DNA of 64,000 nt from Calycina herbarum. Its lineage: Eukaryota > Ascomycota > Leotiomycetes > Helotiales > Pezizellaceae. The stretch is taken from positions 868,001-932,000 of the forward strand of contig LLEY01000001.1 of NCBI GenBank assembly GCA_001414485.1. The letters are read 5' to 3'. Shown piece by piece: positions 44,040 through 56,259 of the stretch (its first letter is position 1; the number at the start of each line of letters is the position of its first letter). A program made the translations under genes and the position numbers. The notes below the pieces were generated by a model. That model was not told the origin of the DNA. It worked only from the letters and a program-made list of their open reading frames with translations, and did no database searches.

Positions 44040-47000
44040 AATTGCATTTATTTTTATTTTCAGCACAACACTCGGAAAAATCATAGACAGGTTGCTGGAG
44101 AAAGAAATCGTAGGAATCCTTTCGCGCGAGAATAAGAATAAACTCATGATGTTGTACCAATAAAGACGTTACAAATACTCATCCCTGAGGATAAATTGGT
44201 TCACATATATCCAGATCTAGCTAGATCTCTCGACATGATGCGGGGTACATGCAATATCGAAGTAAGCGGCTCGTATTCGACCCAAAACTGAGCTACCCCT
44301 CTTCTCGTGGACAAACAGAGTCACGACTTCGTGGGGAAAAGAAAAAGAGAATGCGGAGCAAGTGACATGTGTAAATTTTGAAGGAGATGCTTCTCAACCT
44401 CGCGAGTTGAGGGCGTACGCGACTACGTACTCTTCGACTTGTATTTTTCCGGAGAAACGCGGCCGCGATGCTGCGCTGCAATGGAATGGTCTGGGATAAC
44501 AACTGCCAAGGATACAAAACACATAATAAACAAGGAATTCCCAAAGAGGAAAGAGGTTTAAAAACTGTACGTAGAAGAAAGCAACTCAAACTCCGCGAAA
44601 CAGTCAAGAAACACTCAGTATGTACCTAGGTACCGTCGCAAAAAGTACAGGATCGTTCCAGAACATTTGATACATTCCATCCCATCGCGTCGGAGAGAAA
44701 ATAAAAACGTGTGAGATTAAAAATAGGCCCACGTTCTCGAACAACAGGAAGAAGGAAAGAATCGTGGTTCACCACGTTTATTCCAGGGAACCTGGGTTGA
44801 GCCATGAGCACACGAACCAGGGAAGGAAATCCAACCCAGGAACGTGTGCAGATGTGTAGTAATATGGAAGTAGGGAAGTGGACTTTTTAATATATGTGAT
44901 GTTGGAAGTTTGGGTGCGTCGGAGATTGTGGAAATCCTCTCGGTGGAATTGGGATGTGGGCGTGTGGCCCAGACTTCTTCCTCGCTTTTCTGTGAGAATC
45001 GCACGGACGATTAGGTAGAAACTTTTATCTTTCAAGAAAACAGTGGAATTGACTGTTGTTTGGTAGCGATACGTCGTGTGAGGAGTGGGAAATATCTTGC
45101 GAAATGATTTCTGGTTAGGGAATGCGAGATTGTGGGGTTGGTGTGAACTCAGATGATAGTAAGCAATGGAAGAAATCCAAAATGGCAAATAACGCGAGAT
45201 AAAGGGAATGAAGTACTAAGTTTGAAACTAAATTTTAAATAAGAGGCTGGCTTTTATTGCAAAATGAAAGATGTTATTCTGAAGAGTATTCTCAGGCTTA
45301 AGACCAAAATAGGTCTGCCACCGAATCAATTCCCAAAAACGTCCAACAGACTTCTGATGGAACGTTCCAAATAGGAAGGCACGAAGGAAAATTATGCTCT
45401 GATTTAGAACCAACTCGAAATTTGATTCGATCCTTGGTCCCAAGGCCGAATCCGTTTGGAGTCATTTTCTTGAATAGTGACATGGTCACATGACAATTTC
45501 TTTTCTGCAACTCCAGCCCATCGGAGTCCGAATGATGACTTGAAGGTCCATCGAAACGCGGAGGTAATCAATTTTTCATGATCAAATGGCGCGTCGCGTC
45601 TCCAGTTCCTCGGGCGTAATTTGACAATTGAGCTGGGCAACCTTCAACTTGTAACAGCCGAGTCATCGATTTCCCGCTCTTTCAATATATGCAAGGCCCC
45701 CAAAAGATTCCAAAAATTGCGGTTACATCAACAGCCACGCAACGGACAAGCTGATAGAAAGATGGCTCAGTCGTCCGGCCATCGTCAGCTCTCTACTACC
45801 ATTTCACCAAGAGAGGCAGCGAGCAGCCTTGAGCGGCTGATGAGATATTGGTGTACCATAATCAAGATATCTCACACAGAATAACGCCGTCTGCACGTAA
45901 GATATTGAATCATCGCTCCTCGTCAAGTTGCCGCGCGCGCCCAAGATTGAAGCGTTACTTGAGGCGCTGTCTGTGGTATTTGGAAGCGCGATCGAAGCGC
46001 TGCTGATGATTGAAATACCGGAGACGAGAGTCGCCTTCGCCTACGGTATTATTCACCGCGATAGATTCGGATTGACGTATAGACGCCATTTCGCGGGGAT
46101 CCTGTACGCGGGTTGAGTGAGATGTGGGATGGTTGCAAGTATTTGTCCTTGAGGAAGAGAATCGTCTGGCCGGTGGCATTGCTGAGGATCATCGTTGGCT
46201 GGACGAGTTGATGAACTGGGCTACGCTGCGCCTCCGCAACCTCGTTTGCTGCCCTCTCTCCTTCTCCTGATTGAGGAGAGGTTACTCATCCAGCACCCTC
46301 TAAAAATATCTTCAACCATCTCGCTGGAATGTCACACTGACAAAGAGGCACCAACACTCTCCCCAGCACTGCACCACCGTTGAACAATCGCCCGTGGACA
46401 GGAGCTGCCTTGCAGAATCTCTAGCGGTCCCAAAGTCGCGATGCTGCGGAATCCTCGGACCACTTGCAGATGCTCTCTCGCATCTCCTCGCATTTCAACT
46501 CTCCCCCATTTGGAATGGCCATTGTAACCTGACGAGTAAATGGCTTCTTTGGGTCTTCTGAGACGAAATCCTCAGTCCCCTCCACCACTGTCTACGCCTC
46601 GGAGACCGTGGGCCCTTCTGGTTGGGGGAGGTTGACGAGAAATCGGAACGACGATGTTGGAGATACTCGTACACTCAACATGTAATCCGACACTAATCCG
46701 ACCTGCACAACACCCCGCTCCCGGTCCATCTTGCGCAATCCATGGCAATCAACAGACCCCTTGGTCACCGGGTCACTTGCAGAGCATCTCGCGATTGGTG
46801 CAATTGCATCCAATATCAGAATATCAGATCCGCCACTTCCAAACCATGTGGTTATCCCTTCCTTCGCTGTGGCTTCGACCCCTTCACACCTCCTCCCTTA
46901 CCCCTGACCCCACCTCCCTCATTTTCCCTTTTCTCATCGTTTGCTTGCTTGCCGTTCGACGCGGCCAAGTCAAAAGTCTGCCAATTTTCTCCATTTTCAC

Positions 47001-47362
47001 CCTCTCCCCGTCCTTGTTGCGTCGTAAGTGGAACAGGCACAGGCACAGGCTTCACTTTCCGCAGGATGGCCCCACGGCTCCTCCTCCATGCACACTTCTG
47101 GAGAAGAGCCGGTCCAACGAGAAGCTATCGTTACCCAGCATCCCTCCTTGTCATCAACCGCATCTTACCTCAGTAGAGGTAATCAGGTTTCTCTCTTCCC
47201 CTTCCCCTTCCCTACCCTGGCTACTTGTGATCAGCTTGCCTGGAACGAGGCCGATTTCTCCCTTGTACCTCTCTCTGTCTTATATATTGCTTTCCCACCC
47301 CCCATGTTGAGCTTTCTTGTACTTTGATTGATTTTACTCTCGATGCCATTCCAAATGTCGAA
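44040..47362. other. large gene-poor region
   Basis: Many 60-218 codon frames lie here on both strands, but they overlap each other and have skewed S/P/L or basic composition. A 40-codon plus frame from 45764 (MAQSSGHRQLSTTISPRE) and others near 45930-46200 show no domain. The last ~450 bases are CT-rich and look like the leader of the next gene. Confidence 0.35.
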
Positions 47363-48490
47363 ATGCTAAAGACTCGTTCGCATTCTGTCTTGTCACAGCA
47401 TTTGTTTTTACTTCTTGTGTTATATTCGTTTCTTGTCGGTAACGTCCTGGGGGACAAGAGAAACTGCTTCTTTCCCAATGGCAGTAAAGCCGACTCGGAT
47501 ACGAATTGCAATGCCGGAGTGGACTCGGTCTGTTGTGGAAAGGGATTCGTCTGTCTGGGAAATGGAGTTTGCATGGACAACTCAACAATCGTCGATGGGA
47601 AGATAGCAGGAACTCTCTGGAGAGGTTCCTGTACTGACTCCTCATGGAATTCGCCTCTCTGCCCGAAATACTGTAACCAACCATCCGGACCTCTTCAAGG
47701 AAATCTTGGAAGTGGTCAAGCTCTGGGAAAATGTCCAGGCTCGGACAACACATTCTTTTGTAAGCGCGATGGTATTGTAAATACCTGCGCGGATCCGGGT
47801 ACTCAGTTTGTCATACAAGGTATGTTACACATGAAGATATATATGTTTTGCGAGGCCATTTTTCAGGGTCTAGATTGCTGATCAATGTTCTCAGGACCAG
47901 CTGTGCCCGTTAATACGATCCCGGTTGTCGACCAACCGGCTATAGTTACTATCAGCGCTGCCGATGGTGGAAATGTCGCCGTCGTTTCGACAACAATCGA
48001 AGCAGCCGCAACAGATTACACATACACACCCACCGCCACAGCAGGAAAGTCAGCAGCACCAACCTCTGCACCCACCGGATCATCATCACCATCACCAACA
48101 ACCGCCGAAGACCCCAAATCCTACGCCAGCCAACACGCCGTAGCCATAGGCCTCGGAGTAGGCGGCTCAGTAGCCTTTACATCCCTCGTCATCCTCGCCC
48201 TCTGGATATTCTACAAACACCGCAATCCCCCCATGGAACTGGAAGAAGTCTACAAGGGACCCCCTCCCATCCGCCCAACCCGTCCAGATGTAAACTCACC
48301 TTTCGATCACCGTGAAATTGGCGATCCGATCGTCCTTGGGAAATATTCGCTGATCAAAAACGCTTCTGATAGGGACACACGTACGGGAGACTCGGATCCT
48401 CTAAATCTTCCACCAGTGCTAGATCCTATACTACTTCCGCCAGTTGATGTTCCTATTGGCACCGCTATGGGCTCGCCGAGATGGGTTTAA
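47363..48490 (+). CDS. cysteine-rich single-pass membrane glycoprotein (fungal surface protein type)
   Basis: Two exons, 47363-47819 and 47895-48490, around a 75-base intron; 350 residues. The start at 47363 gives a clean signal peptide (LFLLLVLYSFLVGNVLG). An upstream in-frame ATG at 47324 would bury it. The ectodomain begins CFFPNGSKADSDTNC and has VCCGKGFVCLGNGVC, a cysteine pattern common in ascomycete plasma-membrane proteins of unknown role. A serine/threonine/proline linker (about 185-225), likely O-glycosylated, precedes one helix (IGLGVGGSVAFTSLVILALW). A proline-rich cytosolic tail with PPPIRPTRPD follows. The layout resembles cell-wall sensors, but that function is a guess. Confidence 0.85.
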
Positions 48491-49384
48491 GATTTCTGGG
48501 TTTTGGATATAACTTTACTGGATCTTGGTTGGGCATTGCATGGTTTTGCATAGGATTGGGTTGGGATGGGATGGGGATGGTGTTTAGATGGTAATGATTG
48601 TTTTGATGACATAGATTTGCAAAGTTCCGGGTACACACCTGATGGCAATAAAATAAAGTTTTAATCTATTTGGACTTCTTTTTGTTGTGATATTAGCTGT
48701 TGAAAGAGAACTCTGCGAACACGGAACACCTACTCTCACTTTGATTGTACGAGACCCTCTATGAGAAATGAAATATTTTCCGAGAAGAGCTCGGAACCCG
48801 GTTCCTTGAAATTGGCTCATAAAATCTGAAGTTCGCAATTATTCGAGATGGGACTCAAATACGGAGTAAAGTTTGCGGGTATTTAAATAGTTGCCACGAA
48901 AATGTGAGTACCATATGGTTCTAATCTCTAATAGCAACAAGTTCTCTTATTGATTGAACTACCTTTCCGGTAATCTTTTCATCATTAATCCGAGTCAAAG
49001 AACACCTGCAGAACATTGTAATCCAGCCACGTGACTAACCTCAATCATACGGTTTCACCAATCAAAAGCTTCATGCCAAGGATATCGTATTAGGTTTTCT
49101 ACGGCCGCCGGGTATCTGGAAAGGTGCAAGCTTCAGGGTAAGCCTAGTGCCAAAGCCCAACAGCTCATCTCAGTATCTCAGCTCTGACAACATCGCAAAC
49201 AGGCGCAGAAACAAATACACCTCCTGCTGGCCATTCCTTTCCCTTTCAATCAGCGACCGGCGCTGCAACCGCCAACGACGAACACATCGCCTCGTCGCAA
49301 CTTGCACAATTGCTCGCAGTAAGCACGATTCCTAATCGCAACCACAATCGCAACTCCACGACACAACCACAACCTTCTTTTACA
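48491..49384. other. intergenic and 5' leader
   Basis: No coding frame is supported. The last ~230 bases before 49385 are CA-rich and lack stops in one frame, but look like an untranslated leader. Confidence 0.4.
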
Positions 49385-50137
49385 ATGGGTGCAGAAGTCT
49401 CTGGCTTGGGCGCCTTCTTCATCGTCATCGCCGTCGTCGCCGTCATCTCCTGCGTCGGAATCCTCGTCTACACGCACCTCCGAGCGCGACGACTCGGCCT
49501 CCCAACCCCAACGCTCGCATCCTACAATCCTTTCCAAAGTCGCTCAGATGGTTCATTCAACTCGGGTGGAGGGGGCGGAGTCGGCGGATGGATCAAAGAC
49601 AAGATCTCTGGTTTCAAGAACCGCAACAATCGCTCTGCCGGAGGAGCCTACGAGGAACCTCTGAGCAGCAATGTACGTGGTCGAGCCAGCAATCGGGGAT
49701 TTGGACCTCTAGATCCCGACGATGCGTGGGATGCGAGAGTCGGCACGGAGGCAGATGCGTATGGACCGGGAGGCTATTATGAAGAGCAGGAATTGGGACT
49801 GCATGCTGATCATCATGCTAATATGGCGCCTACTCCTGGGTTGGCGCCAGCGGGTTATGGGGATCCGCCTAGAGGGAGGAGTTTAAGTCGTGATGCGCCG
49901 GAACCGTACATTGGGGGTACAAGAGAGGGTCTTGATCGAAGATATGACGAGGAGATGGGGGTGAGACCGGCGGTCAATCCATTTGACGATGCGGCAGAGT
50001 TCGGTGGGACAAGTTTGAGGGGAGTTAGCCCAAGGCCGATTGAGACTTCGATGGGTCATAAACCGAAGGATAGTACGACAGGACATAGTCCTACGGAACA
50101 TACTGAGAGGAGGTCATTGTTTAGAGAGGAGATGTAA
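49385..50137 (+). CDS. conserved fungal single-pass membrane protein
   Basis: An intronless frame of 250 residues from the ATG in ACAATGGG. One membrane helix at about 8-31 (LGAFFIVIAVVAVISCVGIL) is followed by THLRARRLGLPTPTLASYNPF, a block I associate with a widespread ascomycete family often labelled acid-phosphatase-like without proof. The remaining ~190 residues are glycine-, arginine- and acidic-rich and probably disordered. The frame extends upstream to 49310, but that part reads as leader. The role is unknown. Confidence 0.78.
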   Translation: MGAEVSGLGAFFIVIAVVAVISCVGILVYTHLRARRLGLPTPTLASYNPFQSRSDGSFNSGGGGGVGGWIKDKISGFKNRNNRSAGGAYEEPLSSNVRGRASNRGFGPLDPDDAWDARVGTEADAYGPGGYYEEQELGLHADHHANMAPTPGLAPAGYGDPPRGRSLSRDAPEPYIGGTREGLDRRYDEEMGVRPAVNPFDDAAEFGGTSLRGVSPRPIETSMGHKPKDSTTGHSPTEHTERRSLFREEM

Positions 50138-50978
50138 GGGGGGGGCTAGAGAGGGGTTCTAGAGGAGGGAGACAGTTGGATCATGACATATGGGATTAAT
50201 CGGCGCAAAAGGATTCTGGTGGGGAAGTTTGCACACAATGTATATCAGTTTTAATGTCATCGTATGATGATAGGGGGGTGTTTTAACAAAAGAGAGGCAT
50301 TTGATATTTGCTATCAGTATCTCTGGTATCAATACTATGCCACGTTTACAACAGTCTCCCTTTCTCGAGACATCTGTGACGGGTTGGCGGGAGATCAACA
50401 CCAATGGCCACGGTATGGATTTTATATCTATGCCATCCGAGCATGAATACATGTCACAAAAACTGTTTGAATACTTACCTATGATACCAACTTCGCCTCT
50501 TACATCATTCCTTCGCATCCGCTGTTGTATTACCTCTCCAGGTTCCTTTCCATCCGTAACATCTGCTGTCAGACCGTTCCTACATATCTATGCATTTGCC
50601 CGCCAACTGTGCCTGCGTTACAAGACTAGGGCTGTCATTCCAACTTGATGTCAACCTAACACAAAATCATCATCACTTTCCGACCACCTGGATTCAGCTT
50701 GATGACGGCCCGAAGAGTGGAGCCTGGCCATCCCCGAAGCCGCTATGGGGCCCGATGACCGGAGCATAATAGAACATGTGGGGGAAGTCGTTGGTTGTGA
50801 AACTGCCCCGCCAACTTCCAGGTTCCCCCCTTTTTTCCTCTTGACCCCACGTCGAGTCTGAACAGCTTCAATTGAATTCACAAGAGTTTCGACGGGGAAG
50901 AACTCAAGCAGGCAGGCACGACCTCAAAACCAAACCTCCAAGAATCTCAATCGTCAACAGAGCCGTCAACACATCAAG
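50138..50978. other. intergenic
   Basis: A few overlapping frames of 60-119 codons without domain content. Nothing is supported apart from leader sequence just before 50979. Confidence 0.4.
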
Positions 50979-51963
50979 ATGGCAGACATCAACCTCCAAG
51001 AGATCCAAGATCTCCTGATCAGCATCGCCCAGGAAGCTGGGAAAATGATGCTCTCCGCAACCCCCTCCCACCTCAACTCTGGCACAAAGAAGAATTGTAT
51101 TTCCCCGTTCTCGTTCCCTCCTCTCTACCCTCTCTCCCCACCCCAGTCCCCATTTCCCATTCCAATTCCAAGAACTAACAACCACCCAAGCCGCAGACCT
51201 AGTAACCGAAACCGACCGCGCAGTTGAAACCATGGTCTCCTCCCGCCTCTCAACCTCCTACCCCTCCTACGCATTCATCGGCGAAGAAACCTACATCGCA
51301 GGCTCAACCGAATTAACAAACGCCCCAACCTTCATAGTCGACCCCATCGATGGAACGACGAATTTCGTACATACCTTCCCCGCATTCTGCATCTCCCTCG
51401 GCTTCACAGTAAACAAAATTCCTAGCGTGGGAGTAATCTACAACCCCTTCCTCGACGAACTATACACGGGCATGTTGGGAAAAGGAAGTTTTGTTACTTA
51501 TAAGAATGGGGAGAAATTAAAGCTGCCATTACGACAAGACCCAGAGCCGTTAAAGGATCTAAGTACCTGTCTCATAGGCGCAGAATGGGGTTCCGACCGC
51601 ACAGGTGTCAATTTCGCTCTCAAATCAAAAGTCTTCACCAAGCTCGCAGCCTCAAAAGAAGACGGCGGTGCAATGGTTCACTCGTTGAGGTGTTTGGGGA
51701 GTGCAGCGTTGAATTTGGCTTATGTTGCTAGTGGACAGCAGGATGTCTTTTGGGAGGGGGGATGTTGGGCTTGGGATGTTGCTGCGGGGTGGTGTATACT
51801 CAAGGAAGCTGGGGGGATTATGGTTAGTGGGAATCCGGGGGATTGGGAGCCGAAGGTTGATGGGAGGGTGTATATGGCTGTTAGGGGGGCTAGCGAGGAG
51901 GGGCAGAAGGCGATTATTGAGGAGTTTTGGGGGGTGGTTGGGGAGGGGAGATTGGATTATTGA
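50979..51963 (+). CDS. inositol monophosphatase
   Basis: Releases free myo-inositol from inositol phosphates, with magnesium. Two exons, 50979-51096 and 51191-51963, 296 residues. The acceptor CCCAAG at 51190 restores SADLVTETD; the nearby CGCAG at 51195 would not keep the phase. Metal-binding residues stand at the same numbers as in the human enzyme: GEET with E71, and DPIDGTTNF with D90 and D93. WDVAAG with D235 forms the second metal motif. Length and motif order fit the family fully. Quinate-pathway (QutG-type) relatives share these motifs, but no quinate genes lie nearby. Confidence 0.95.
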
Positions 51964-52399
51964 AGCGAGTTGTAAGGGGTGATGTGTAGGGGTTTTGGGG
52001 AAGTGATGGAGTGTAGCTGAGTCGAGAGCAGAGGAATGGCAGCTGCTGCATCTAAAGTTGGGTGTTCTAATTCTGGAGTCAAAGTCAAAATGGTAGACTA
52101 TTCAAGACTCAAAGATTTCAGATAGAAAGAGATAAGCCAAATCCAAAAGAAGACTTGAATAGTTTCTCCTAGCAAGTATTATTTTGAATTATCCCTAAAC
52201 GACACATCGCACCTCCCATCTTCAGAAAGCAGCAGAATTCCGGGGTTTAAATATATCTGTAACCCACCCTCCTGGAATCGTATCGTCGAGTGTCGAGCTT
52301 CCTATGCCAATAGTTATACCTGCTTGCGGGAAGCAGCATTTGTCCGGCAATATCGACCCAGACTAGAAGAAACGATGAATTAAATCAAGGCGCAAAATA

Positions 52400-53160
52400 C
52401 CGATATGGCAAATGTTCATATAATTATCATGAAACATACGGAGAAATTGAAATCGACAATTGAAACTGTTTCGACAGCAAGTTCTCGGTTTTTCAAATTC
52501 TTCTTGGCTGGGGACTAGATCCTCTTGTTATCTTGGTCTGTTTTTCGTGACAACTCAGGATGAATCTTAGAGGTTGTGAGAGAATGGAGGTTGTAAGTGT
52601 GTTTTTTCCTGTCGTCGGATCCGGTTTTGCATTCGAGTATATGGATTCATTCAAGGTGAGGACTTGAGATGGATGGGGAGTGTAGGTTATAGATTGGAAA
52701 ATTAGGCGAACCTTTTTTGGGTTTCGGTTATTCGCTTTTTTGTGTTGGCTGTTTTTACTAGAAGTGGGAATTTTTCTTTTGAGAGATGCTTGTTTTGGGG
52801 TACAGAATTGAGATATCAACAGTTGACTTTTTCTGTGACGTTTGGGCTTGCGTGGCCTGCATGGTTGGTTCTAAACTGAGCATTTAAAGGTTCGCCATCA
52901 TTCGTGTTTCTGTGAATTTACCAAGTGGGCACTACTCTACTCATTCCAATTGAACAATCTAAAACTCAGGAGGCGATCAGGCAAATAAATTCCTTCTGAT
53001 GATTCAGTATCATAATACACATGATGGTAACTGCTATCACAAAACATATCGGGAGCTCGAATTCGACAGCTGACGTTGATTCGACAAAAATTTCTCCGTT
53101 TTGGAATTTCCTCTTAGTTAGAGACACAAATTTTCCCGCTGTTGCTGGTTTGTTGTTTCT
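52400..53160. repeat. two diverged copies of a ~180-base segment
   Basis: About 52425-52520 and 53035-53130 share AAACATA(C/T)GGA.A..T.GAA.TCGACA, then a TTTCGACA/ATTCGACA word, then TTTT..AAATT.CTCTT. Translated on the minus strand, both hold a similar stretch, ETVSIVDFNFSVCFM in one and ESTSAVEFELPICFV in the other, the second running into a hydrophobic helix. They could be relics of a duplicated small membrane-protein gene, but open frames are interrupted and no exon structure is clear. Confidence 0.4.
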
Positions 53161-55078
53161 TCTCCTACTTCTTTAAGGACAAAATGAAGGGGATGAGGGT
53201 TCAGGTGGTTTTAGAAGGACGAGAGAAAGCCGAGATGAGTTCGTTTCCGTCATATTCATGCGTTTGATGGGTCCAACAACTGAGAGTGGAGGGGTTAAAT
53301 TGAGTTCGTGGGTGGTGTTAGGTGTGTGAGTTGATTTCTCTGAGCTAATTCCTTGTCGAGTTGGTTGGCTGTTGTTATTTACTTGGGATGTTTTGGACTT
53401 CTTGTGGAGTTTGTGCTTGAGCATGCTTATTAGGGAATTGTAAGGGAGTTGTTGGTTCTATGTTGGGATGGAAGAGGTACTTGTTCGTCTTGTTTTCGTG
53501 AAAAGTCAAGTGGGCTGATTGTCGTTCGGCGTATTTTGGGAGGGGAGAGGCAATTGAATTGTAAAAATGGATTTACGAGAAGAATCGAAATAATAGATTC
53601 TTGCTAAATGTCTCGTCTTAATAGTTTCATTCCATGGCGTTAGCCTAAAATTTTAAGATAATTACTTAAAGGATATCCTTAGTGATAAATCGGCAGCATA
53701 AGATGGTTTAAATGTCTTTTTGAACCAAAGAATATTGATTTTCATTCATACGAGAAAGAAACATTAACCTCAATCAATTCCTTTGTGGTAGAATTTGGAA
53801 AGTAAGTTGTCAGGCCTTGTGGTTGATGCTTTGTAGGGTCTGGTACAGATCCTTTCGTGATGAGTGAAAGATACTTTCTTAGAGTAGTTTTACAAGAGAG
53901 TCCATGAATCGGAGGCAAGAGAAGTTTCGAGAGCAAATCCTTGGAATGAGAGGCAGCTTTTGGTGGTTCTGTTGAGTTTGAGTGGGGAGTTAGTAGTGTA
54001 TGTCATATCCAAGGCCGGAAATAACTTCTAATGAGAATCCAGATCTACATATTTCACAAGGTCTAATTTTCGAACGGTTTCCATCTTCATTTGCACATGT
54101 TGGCGTTGTATATTTACCCTAGGAGTTCTTTTATAAGGAAATGGGTTTCTGATACCAGCACACCACGCGAAGGACGTTTTTGATAGCTGAGTGAGCATCA
54201 AATAGATATTGAGAACTTACGTGTATTAAAATACCGAGAAATGGTCTAATAAGAATGAAAATAGAATGAAAATTTAGACGTTATGTGGGGAACATTGCCT
54301 ATTTTCCTCTGGGGATTTCAATGTCGAGTCACAAGTGTCGCAGGATAAAATAAAGTAGCTACTATAAATGAAGATATGCCGTCCGTTTCCTACTCCAACA
54401 CAATGTGACACTTGAATCAACACACTCCGTTCATGGAAAGCGAGCGTACCAGAGTGCTCCCCCCGCTTACGGCAAAGGTTTTGAAGATGCTGGATTTTTT
54501 CTTTCGATCAGGTTGAGCTTCCGCGTGAACGTGGTTGAAAAGGGGACAACTAGGTTTGAGGAATATGTATTCGAAAGTAGCTTTGTTTTCGACAATAAAA
54601 CTTCACTTATGGCGCTCCGATTAGCTGTTTTACGCAGAAGCATTCAGCATGTGGAGTTTTCAAGAATCGGAGTGGCATAATTGTCCTCAATGAGACTTTG
54701 ACTATGGGGCTACGCTTGCCTCTGCGGACGAGTCCCATTCAATGTATCGCGCTTTCTTGGTTGGCGTCTGGATTGAAAGTTTGAAGAGGGGATGAATTCT
54801 TGGATTTATGCACATGATTGTTGCTGGCGATCTTGAAGTCAGAAACAGGTGGAACAATTTCCTCGGCGCTCTTGGAGATTTATAGCCTGGATTTCGATCG
54901 TGGGGTATTTCGTACATGGTGAAATTATTTTCAATGCAAGTGTTTGGGTATTCACCGCCTCTTATACTCACATTTCAAACTCACTGACAAAAGAATGGTT
55001 TCTACCACAAGTACAAAAGGATTTTAGACCATAAATGATGTCGTTTAGGGATTTCTTATATCCCGTCTCGAAAGAGTA
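53161..55078. other. gene-poor region
   Basis: Small minus frames at 53173-53424 and 53742-53936 have no recognisable content. From about 53570 the DNA becomes AT-rich in places. No RNA gene is seen. Confidence 0.35.
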
Positions 55079-55583
55079 CAGTGAGTTGCGAATTAAGCTT
55101 CCCTTTTGACGATATTTTATAAACCGTGCGTTTTTAGAAAATTTCTTATTTCCTAGACACTCGTTCCCTCTTTACTTAATAATAACGTATATTATTATAT
55201 CCCTAAGAACAGCTAATAAGAGCTCTATACCCCCTTTCTTACTTTATAAACTTTTTAGAAAGAAAACAGATACTTTTATATATATCTAAATTTTTATAGG
55301 GTCTTAGTAGAGACTACTTATCTTTATAGGAGTGTAAAAAATTTTCTTACGAAAGGGGGGTTTTCTAAGAATTAACTATTACTAAATTTATTCTTGTTAT
55401 ACTTATAGTAATAAATAGAGAGGAGGTATAAGAAGATATAGTAGTTCTTTCTAGCTAGGTCTTATATCTTAAAGAGTACTTTAGTTTTCTGTTTTCTAAA
55501 ATAAATAAGGAAAAAACCTAGGAAGAAAAAAGCACGGTTTACAAAAAAAGTATCAAAAAGGAAGCTTAATTCGTAACTCACTG
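55079..55583. mobile_element. Tc1/mariner-type MITE, 505 bases
   Basis: Ends CAGTGAGTTGCGAATTAAG and, inverted, CAGTGAGTTACGAATTAAG. The inverted repeats run about 55 bases to AAACCGTGC. The element is flanked by TA on both sides (55077-55078 and 55584-55585), the target duplication of the Tc1/mariner superfamily. The interior is very AT-rich and has no transposase frame. It may be a MITE or a RIP-ruined relic of a longer element. Confidence 0.85.
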
Positions 55584-55585
55584 TA

Positions 55586-56259
55586 GGTAGAATCTTAGAA
55601 GTAGTATAATAGAAAACGACAATAAGCATTTATTTAAAAATAGAGTTTGAATTCAAAAAAGTAATTCCACAGAACGCTTTACTGGTGACCAATGGCAAAC
55701 AAGGGGGACATGGGGTGACGATCCCATATGTGGTTGACGTACATGTACCCCCAAGAACATGTTCTTTTTCGCCAACAGCTATATCCCCAACCATCATCTC
55801 CAGTTTTTAAAATTATCAACGTCTCGACTTGAGGAGAGGAGTGTTCGACAGTGAAAGAAATTTCGACTGCAAGAGATCGAAATCTATTTTGCTAGTCGAA
55901 AAATCTAAAGTTTTAGTAGGGAAAGCGAATTGTTGTGAGATCCTTGTTCTTCGTGCTCACAATTCTTTGTGATTGCTTTTGAGAGAGATCATTACTGCTG
56001 GAGCCCACTCAGGGGGAACCGCGGAGCGAGTTTCTTAACAGGTATTATTAATGGGAAAAGCAGATATTTCAATGGATAGTTATAATGGCTGCCATCATTT
56101 TTTTGGTTGCGAAATTTGTTTAGAACTTAGTACGAAATAGATAGTGCTGATTGTTTATACGAAATTACGGTCATGCAGAGAATTTGGAAGGAAACGTCAG
56201 ATTGGACACAACATGCTATGCAAGTTAATATCAAAGCGTCTCCAGCATACTTTCAGCCA
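55586..56259. other. intergenic
   Basis: No coding frame. Composition is mildly AT-rich. The bZIP gene ends at its right edge. Confidence 0.4.

Noticed and set aside
46654..47310. 218-codon plus frame before the Cys-rich membrane protein
   Set aside because: Proline/serine/leucine-rich translation of CT-rich leader DNA, overlapped by other equally long frames.
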